64,000 bases of DNA from NCBI RefSeq assembly GCF_000276805.1, contig NZ_AKXQ01000015.1, positions 1-64,000 of the forward strand, written 5' to 3'. Of this stretch, positions 58,291-64,000 are shown one piece after another. The notes below the pieces were generated by a model. That model made no database searches and was not told the DNA's origin. It saw only the letters and a list, made by a program, of their open reading frames with translations. Both the position numbers and the translations under genes were made by a program. The DNA is from Moritella dasanensis ArB 0140. GTDB lineage: Bacteria > Pseudomonadota > Gammaproteobacteria > Enterobacterales > Moritellaceae. Positions within the stretch are counted from its first letter, which is position 1. Each line of letters begins with the position of its first letter.

Positions 58291-60066
58291 TTAGCCACCA
58301 AGTTGTAAACGGTGTAATTGTGCGTAATGCTCACCTTTAGCAAGGAGTTCGGTGTGCGAACCACTCTCAATAATAGAACCAGCTTCGATAACCAGAATGC
58401 GGTCTGCAGCTTCAATCGTGGTTAAACGATGGGCAATCACTAACGAGGTTCTGTCTTTTTGTAATGTCTCAAGCGCTTGCTGAACCTTTTTCTCAGATTC
58501 TGCATCCAGTGCCGACGTTGCTTCATCAAGAATCAAGATAGGAGCATCTTGTAACAACGCACGCGCAATAGCGATACGTTGACGTTGACCACCCGATAGC
58601 ATAGCGCCATTTTCACCTACCATAGTATCAAAGCCATGTTCAAAGCCTTCGATAAATTCTAATGCATTGGCTTTTGTTGCGGCTTCAATAATCTCTTCGC
58701 GCGTCACTTCGTTAATACGGCCATAGGCTATATTCGCAGCTACCGAGTCATTAAATAAATGCACATTTTGCGATACTAAGGCAATCTGGTTACGTAACGA
58801 TTTCAACTCATAGTCATGCAGAGGTCGATCATCAATACTGATCTGACCTTTCTCTATTTCATAAAAACGTGTGAGTAAACTAGCCAATGTTGATTTACCA
58901 CTACCAGAACGGCCAACAAGCGCAATCATCTCACCCGGCTGCGCGGTAAAATTCATATTCTCAATCAAACGAGCACTCGCCGTTGGATAAGTAAAATCAA
59001 CATTCGAGAAGGTAATTTTACCAGCAACACGTTCTGGTATATAGGTACCAGTATTTTTTTCAGCTTCTAGATCTAGAATATCAAATAAGCTATTACACGC
59101 TGCAATTGCTTTTTGGATTTCAGAGTTGACGTTAGTAATGTCACGTAATGGGCGTAATAACGCCATCATCGAACCAACAATCGCCACGAATTTACCCGGG
59201 GTAAGTTCCGCTCGAATAGAGTCAAACGAGGCCAGATATAACACGACACCAAGTGCGAATGATGCCACAATTTGTACTAACGCATTACTCGCAGCACTGG
59301 TTGTTGCCATTTTCATTTGTTGCTGACGGATATGATTACTTACAGTACCAAAACGCTCGCGCTCTGTTTCATGCCCTGCAGACATTAATACGTCTTTATG
59401 ACCATGTAACATTTGCTGCGCCGTTGATGACACATTACCCATTGCTTTCTGTAAGCGACGACTGATTACCCGGAAACGACCGCTCACAGTACCGATAATG
59501 ATACCGACCAGTGGTGCAATAAAGAGTAATACCAGTGATAACTGCCAGCTCTGATAGAACATCCAAATAAGTAAACCAAGAATAAATGCACCACTACGGA
59601 AAACATTGACGATGGTTTTAGATGCAGCACCTGAAACTTGAGTGGAATCATAGATAATTTTTGATACTAATTCACCCGATGGCGTTTTATCAAAAAAACT
59701 CACTGGTAAATGCATAAGATGATCAAATAACTGACGTTGTAGACGCATGACGACTGTATTACCGGCTTTCGCCATACAATAACTTGAACCAAACGAGGCT
59801 AAACCACGCAGGGTTACCATGCCAACCACAAACAATGGCATCCATTTCAAGAATGCTGACGCTTCAGCGTTAAAGCCATCATCGACAAGAGGCTGTAGAA
59901 TATTGAGTAATGTTGCATCGACAATACCGTAACCAAGCATCGCGAGAATACCAAAACCTAAGGTGGTTTTTAAATCGAGAACATAAATAGAAAATCGCTT
60001 AACCGTCTGCCAAGCTGTACGCTGTTGATCCATAAAAACTGTCTTGTTATTGAGATAGGCGATCAT
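58291..60066 (-). CDS. msbA: MsbA, lipid A/phospholipid flippase ABC transporter
   Basis: A 591-residue half-transporter: six transmembrane helices, then an ATPase domain with Walker A GRSGSGKSTL, signature LSGGQRQR, Walker B ILILDEATS and the switch His (IAHRLTT). It flips lipid A-core across the inner membrane. An ATG at 60033 (MDQQRTAW) fits the family's N-terminus better, while the ATG at 60066 has the better ribosome-binding site (TAGG); I keep the longer form. It heads msbA-lpxK-ycaR-kdsB. Confidence 0.95.
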   Translation of the reverse strand: MIAYLNNKTVFMDQQRTAWQTVKRFSIYVLDLKTTLGFGILAMLGYGIVDATLLNILQPLVDDGFNAEASAFLKWMPLFVVGMVTLRGLASFGSSYCMAKAGNTVVMRLQRQLFDHLMHLPVSFFDKTPSGELVSKIIYDSTQVSGAASKTIVNVFRSGAFILGLLIWMFYQSWQLSLVLLFIAPLVGIIIGTVSGRFRVISRRLQKAMGNVSSTAQQMLHGHKDVLMSAGHETERERFGTVSNHIRQQQMKMATTSAASNALVQIVASFALGVVLYLASFDSIRAELTPGKFVAIVGSMMALLRPLRDITNVNSEIQKAIAACNSLFDILDLEAEKNTGTYIPERVAGKITFSNVDFTYPTASARLIENMNFTAQPGEMIALVGRSGSGKSTLASLLTRFYEIEKGQISIDDRPLHDYELKSLRNQIALVSQNVHLFNDSVAANIAYGRINEVTREEIIEAATKANALEFIEGFEHGFDTMVGENGAMLSGGQRQRIAIARALLQDAPILILDEATSALDAESEKKVQQALETLQKDRTSLVIAHRLTTIEAADRILVIEAGSIIESGSHTELLAKGEHYAQLHRLQLGG

Positions 60067-60144
60067 TTTAAACCTAGGTTAACGAAAACGCCAAACTTTC
60101 CATGCACTCAAGCGAATAATAACTGTTTTTTAACCATATTAACG

Positions 60145-60177
60145 AAAAAGGGCTGACCCAAATGGACCAACCCTTTT
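60145..60177 (-). terminator. Terminator after the RND exporter gene
   Basis: AAAAGGG and CCCTTTT arms with an inner partly paired region, followed by a T run on the - strand. It lies 50 bases past the exporter stop and ahead of the msbA start region. Confidence 0.7.
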
Positions 60178-60226
60178 AATAACAGCGCTAACATACTGGC
60201 ATTAATAGAACACAGCAGTACTGGTT

Positions 60227-62593
60227 TTATGCAGCATTACTACTATCTTGCTCTGTTTTAGCTTGCTGAGATGGCGCTACAACTTGTCTATTGCCGCCAA
60301 TATTGAGTAACCAAGCCAGTGCAGGTAAGAAACACAAGGCACCGAGCATATTCCAAATAAACATGAAAGTGAGCATTAAGCCCATGTCGGCTTGGAATTT
60401 AATTGGTGAAAGTACCCAAGTACACACCCCAATCGCTAACGTAATACCGGTAAACGCAACCGCTTTACCTGTGCTTGATAATGCATATTTATAAGCATCT
60501 TGTAAGTTATCACCAATTTTTAAACGCGCTGATAATTGGCTATAAATATAAATACCGTAATCAACACCAATACCCACGCCTAACGCGATCACAGGTAAGG
60601 TAGCCACTTTCACGCCTATGCCTAATGTCGCCATTAACGCTTGCCCCAGAATAGAAGTCAGTGCTAGCGGTAAAATAATACAGATCAGTGTTTTAACCGA
60701 ACGGAATGTAAGGAAACACAGAATCGCAACGACGCCGTATACCCACATCAACATTTGATATTGGGCTTTTTCAATGACACTGTTAGTCGCGGCTTCAATA
60801 CCGGCATTACCAGCAGCAAGTGCAAAGTTAACACCTTCTGTTTTATTCGCTGTCGTATACGCGGTAATATCTGCGATTACAGTTTCAAGGGTATTGGCTT
60901 TATGATCATCAAGATAAATAATCAGCGGTAACATACTGCAGGTATTATTCATAAACGCTGCAGGAGCACGGCCTACCGCAGCATTAAGCACCAGTTGGTT
61001 GGGGCTTAAACCTTGCCATTTAGGATTACCTTCATTCATACCGACAATCGCTTTTTTGGCAATTGTCGCGACAGATAATGTCGACTGTACGCCAGCAATA
61101 CCTTCAACATGTGACTGTAACTGATTCACTGCATTCAATGTATGGTAACTACTACACTGCTCGGCAGGTGTTTCAACCATCAACACCATGATGTCAGTAC
61201 TGGCTTGATAGTTGTTTACCACATAAGCATTATCGAGATTATAGCGGCTGTCCGCACGTAACTCTGGTGCACCGGCATCAAGATCACCGATTTTAAGCGA
61301 TTGGCCTTGGTATAAACCGACCGCAAGGCAAACCACACCAAATATCAACGCCGACTTAGCCCATTTCGCATCCGCAAAACGACTAAAGACAGTCACAATT
61401 AACGGTGTTTTCGATTGTTCAGCGACCAAGTATTTGATACCTGCAGGAGACACACCCGTCCAAGACATCAAAATAGGTAACAGTATCAAGTTAGTTAACA
61501 AGATAACCGCAACACCGACACTGGCTGCCGTAGCGAGATCTTGAATAACTTCAATTTCAATCACGTTTAAGGTAATAAAACCAAGTCCGTCACTTAACAA
61601 TGCAATCAAACCAGGGATTGCTAACGCCCTAAAGCCAAGACGAGCCGCTTGTTCGGCTTTATTGCCCGCAGCCATATGCTGGCCAATCGCGCTAATAAGT
61701 TGTACACCATGACTCACAGCAATCGCAAACACTAAAAATGGCACTAACATAGAGTAAGGATCCAGACCCTGCCCCAGTAAATTAAGTAAACCTAATTGCC
61801 AGATAACCGCAACGAGCGCACAAGTAACCGTCACAAACGTGCTTCTTAAACAGCGGCTATACAGATACAGCAATGCAAACGTAATGACGATGGCCGTTAA
61901 GAAAAAGATCACCACTTCTGCCGCGCCAGCAATCAAATCGCCAACCACTTTAGCAAAACCTGTGATGTGAACCTTCACACCATTCACTTCATACTTACTG
62001 CGGATCTCTTCTAACGTTGTAGATAATTGATTGTAATCTAATGGTTTACCGGTATCAGGGTTGATGCTCATTAATGGCAATAAGAATACCGCTGATTTAA
62101 AGTCATCACCGACTAAATAACCGACTTGACCCGATAACATCACATTGCGACGTAATCTATCCAACGTACGTTGACTGCCATCATAATCACTCGGGATCAC
62201 AGTGCCACCGACAAAACCATCTTCGGTTACTTCAGCCCAGGTGACATTAGCGGTCCAAATTGACTTCATTCCTGAACGGTCAACGCCAGAGATAAAAAAT
62301 AATTCATCATTTAAGGTGCGCATCTGTTCTTGAAATTCAGCGTTGAAAATATCACCATTTTCGTTTTCAATAACAACGCGTACACTATTGCCTAAACTGG
62401 CTAGCTCTTGTTTATAATTTAAGTAGTTTTGCACATATTCATGCTGCACCGGGATCATTTTTTCAAATGACGCACTCGGTCTGACTAAACTCGCGTTATA
62501 CGCTAAAAATGCAGTCAGTAACACGATCACTGCAAACACGATATATTTAAAACCAAATAACTGTTTCTCGATCCAAATAGTAAGCTTTTCCAT
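60227..62593 (-). CDS. RND/MMPL-family (HpnN-like) exporter
   Basis: A 788-residue inner-membrane protein with the RND layout: one N-terminal helix (about 16-35), a large periplasmic loop, five helices (about 215-420 including the sterol-sensing-like segment), a second periplasmic loop and five more C-terminal helices (about 625-765). It resembles the two-fold MMPL/HpnN exporters of hydrophobic molecules. The YCF48-like gene ends one base before its start codon, a pairing seen in other gammaproteobacteria. The substrate is unknown. Confidence 0.87.
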   Translation of the reverse strand: MEKLTIWIEKQLFGFKYIVFAVIVLLTAFLAYNASLVRPSASFEKMIPVQHEYVQNYLNYKQELASLGNSVRVVIENENGDIFNAEFQEQMRTLNDELFFISGVDRSGMKSIWTANVTWAEVTEDGFVGGTVIPSDYDGSQRTLDRLRRNVMLSGQVGYLVGDDFKSAVFLLPLMSINPDTGKPLDYNQLSTTLEEIRSKYEVNGVKVHITGFAKVVGDLIAGAAEVVIFFLTAIVITFALLYLYSRCLRSTFVTVTCALVAVIWQLGLLNLLGQGLDPYSMLVPFLVFAIAVSHGVQLISAIGQHMAAGNKAEQAARLGFRALAIPGLIALLSDGLGFITLNVIEIEVIQDLATAASVGVAVILLTNLILLPILMSWTGVSPAGIKYLVAEQSKTPLIVTVFSRFADAKWAKSALIFGVVCLAVGLYQGQSLKIGDLDAGAPELRADSRYNLDNAYVVNNYQASTDIMVLMVETPAEQCSSYHTLNAVNQLQSHVEGIAGVQSTLSVATIAKKAIVGMNEGNPKWQGLSPNQLVLNAAVGRAPAAFMNNTCSMLPLIIYLDDHKANTLETVIADITAYTTANKTEGVNFALAAGNAGIEAATNSVIEKAQYQMLMWVYGVVAILCFLTFRSVKTLICIILPLALTSILGQALMATLGIGVKVATLPVIALGVGIGVDYGIYIYSQLSARLKIGDNLQDAYKYALSSTGKAVAFTGITLAIGVCTWVLSPIKFQADMGLMLTFMFIWNMLGALCFLPALAWLLNIGGNRQVVAPSQQAKTEQDSSNAA

Positions 62594-62594
62594 A

Positions 62595-63785
62595 TTACTT
62601 CAGACCTCCCTGACCTAGTTCATTTTGACTATTTGTTTGCCAACCACGTAATCCAGTCGTGATGACATTATCACCGACAATTTTAACGGAAGTGATATCG
62701 ATTCGTTGACTTGTTTTTGAGATATTATTAAAGGTATGGCCGTTGTAGACTAATTTTAATCCACCAGCGCCAACGAGTAACAGCTCTGTGTTACTCAGCC
62801 AATCAGCAGAGAATATATGGTTAGTTACCCCGGTATCAAGGTGTTGCCAAGTCTCGCCTTGGTCTTTTGAAGCAAACATGTTGCCACGTAGTCCGTAACT
62901 GTAAAGTGACGTGCCATTAACGTCGATACCAAACAGTGAACCCATGTAATTAATATCGAGTGAACGCCAGTTTTCACCTAAATCTGAACTTGCCATGCCA
63001 AGACCCGCTTCGCCGACCACATAGATATTATTATCCACATCTGTCGTTAACGCATTAAGGTGGAAACCTTCAGGGTTCGGTACTTGATAGCCGATATATT
63101 GCCAATTATTACCGCCATCCTTGGTTTCTAGCATTGCGCCATAAGCACCAATGACAAGGCCGTAATCGGGTGTCGTGAATAGCACATCAAAAAATGAAAT
63201 TTCGATACCCGCGTTTGCCGTTAAATCTTCAAGTTTATAAGTCGCATCATCGAGTTGTATCTCTAACTCATCAAGCATGTCTTCATCAAACGAACTGTCA
63301 GCTTCGGCACGTTCAAACTGCATCGTTAAGGTCACGATTTGCTGTTCCAAACTGGTTTTCAACAAACCGGTTAACTGCAAACCGTCGAACATTTTAATCC
63401 AATTATGACCGCCATCCGTGGTTTTTAATATCACGCCTTGATGACCCACTGCCCAAGCAACTTTGTCATTAATGAAGTTGACAGCGGTGATTGTCGTTTG
63501 CACCGGAACGTTAGCCTGCAGCCAAGTTAACTCAGCATTATCACGCACTAAAATACGACCGTACTCTCCCACCATAACTTGACGTCGCTGGAAATTATCG
63601 ATCTCTAAAAAGACACTTTTCTCGGCAAGGCTATTCATTTCTGCCGCAACCTGTAACACATTGTTGTCGACATAACGGGTTGCTTTATTTAACGCTTGCT
63701 CGTCACTGGCACTATGCACTAGTAATGGTACTGGTAAACTTAATGCACATAACAGCGCAAGCAATTTTTTATCCATACTTGGCAT
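62595..63785 (-). CDS. YCF48-like periplasmic beta-propeller protein, partner of the exporter
   Basis: A 396-residue secreted protein (signal KLLALLCALSLPVPLLVHSAS, cleaved near Ser-Ala-Ser). It has about five BNR/YCF48-type repeats ending in the Asp-box-like DGGHNW, DGGNNW, DLGENW and DQGETW. A charged helical insertion (about 145-195) breaks the propeller. YCF48/Hcf136 itself aids photosystem II; here that is not its role. The ATG at 63785 has AGGG 8 bases upstream; a GTG three codons earlier (63794) is also possible. It is translated together with the exporter. Confidence 0.8.
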   Translation of the reverse strand: MPSMDKKLLALLCALSLPVPLLVHSASDEQALNKATRYVDNNVLQVAAEMNSLAEKSVFLEIDNFQRRQVMVGEYGRILVRDNAELTWLQANVPVQTTITAVNFINDKVAWAVGHQGVILKTTDGGHNWIKMFDGLQLTGLLKTSLEQQIVTLTMQFERAEADSSFDEDMLDELEIQLDDATYKLEDLTANAGIEISFFDVLFTTPDYGLVIGAYGAMLETKDGGNNWQYIGYQVPNPEGFHLNALTTDVDNNIYVVGEAGLGMASSDLGENWRSLDINYMGSLFGIDVNGTSLYSYGLRGNMFASKDQGETWQHLDTGVTNHIFSADWLSNTELLLVGAGGLKLVYNGHTFNNISKTSQRIDITSVKIVGDNVITTGLRGWQTNSQNELGQGGLK

Positions 63786-63900
63786 TTGTATCACCCTAAT
63801 CCCTTAAGTTTACGAAGGTCTTCTCACTAAGACCTAAATTTATTCATCCAATGGCAATCAATGTATCACTTGCCATCAGTAATTCTATTCTCGGCATCTC

Positions 63901-63938
63901 TATTTATGAATCGCAATGTTATTTATGAATGGCAATGC
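63901..63938. repeat. Tandem 19-base duplication at the 3' end of the AraC-type gene
   Basis: Two adjacent copies of TATTTATGAATSGCAATGY, differing at two positions. The right copy (63920-63938) holds the last codons and stop of the AraC-type gene; the left copy lies just past the stop. It looks like a small slipped duplication. Confidence 0.7.
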
Positions 63939-64000
63939 TCTCCTCGATAAACCCCAGGTGTCACGCCTTTCCAACGTTTAAATGCGCGAGAAAAATTAGC
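63923..64000 (-). CDS. AraC-family transcriptional regulator, 3' end only
   Basis: The last 25 codons of a gene that begins outside the window. The translation ANFSRAFKRWKGVTPGVYR is the typical second helix-turn-helix of AraC/XylS regulators (FSRAFKRW-G-TPxxYR). It lies upstream of the YCF48-exporter pair on the same strand. Confidence 0.8.
   Translation of the reverse strand, partial: ANFSRAFKRWKGVTPGVYRGEHCHS

Overview
The window is a continuous stretch of chromosome from an AT-rich marine gammaproteobacterium. Gene content and order (clpSA/cspD, tamAB, sdhCDAB-sucABCD/gltA, msbA-lpxK-ycaR-kdsB, a CrbSR-type acetate-switch region, and a nap operon ending in a tiny membrane protein known from Vibrio and Photobacterium) suggest a Vibrio/Photobacterium/Moritella-like organism. 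Moritella is my best guess, from family resemblance only. I see no rRNA, tRNA, CRISPR array, prophage or insertion sequence. Almost all of the DNA is coding.

Layout. 1-15.7 kb: an unknown small protein, ClpA/ClpS diverging from cspD, the TamA/TamB outer-membrane assembly pair, a deoxynucleoside kinase, an RhlE-type RNA helicase, an HdfR-like regulator, and a two-gene unit coding for an ATP-grasp ligase and a fusion of an N-formylglutamate-amidohydrolase-like domain with a DUF1704 (MATCAP-type, 'QEGLA') metallopeptidase. 15.8-27 kb: a nitrate-respiration locus. moaBCDE and moaA (molybdopterin synthesis) flank napFDABC plus a 45-residue membrane protein, and the NarQ/NarP nitrate sensor pair lies beside moaA. 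The napF upstream region carries a good NarP-type 7-2-7 site and an FNR-like site. 27-35 kb: a LON-domain protein, a YvcK/CofD-like protein, then a tightly coupled leftward operon: STAS protein, lipoprotein, SLBB polysaccharide-export-like protein, degenerate BY-kinase-like ATPase, RsbW-REC-PP2C regulator, HPt protein. Its order closely parallels sypABCDE(F) of Vibrio fischeri, but no glycosyltransferases are present here.

35-46.4 kb: the TCA block sdhCDAB-sucABCD, with gltA divergent. 46.5-56.2 kb: a CrbS-like transporter/sensor kinase, a small unknown membrane-anchored protein, a CrbR-like regulator, a DnaQ-like exonuclease and a CNMP/CBS/DUF294 protein, all leftward, facing a rightward DUF4212 plus sodium:solute (acetate-type) symporter pair. 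56.3-60 kb: msbA-lpxK-ycaR-kdsB for lipid A/LPS. 60-64 kb: an RND/MMPL-type exporter with a YCF48-like periplasmic partner, and the 3' end of an AraC-family regulator cut by the window edge.

How they work together: the nap/moa/narQP genes form a self-contained nitrate-sensing and periplasmic nitrate-reduction unit. The Syp-like operon looks like a serine-phosphorylation partner-switching module linked to envelope export. The acetate region couples uptake to a two-component acetate switch. The two most unusual units are the ATP-grasp/amidohydrolase-metallopeptidase pair (12.7-15.7 kb) and the Syp-like module (28.8-35 kb). All family assignments come from reading motifs by eye. No database search was run.
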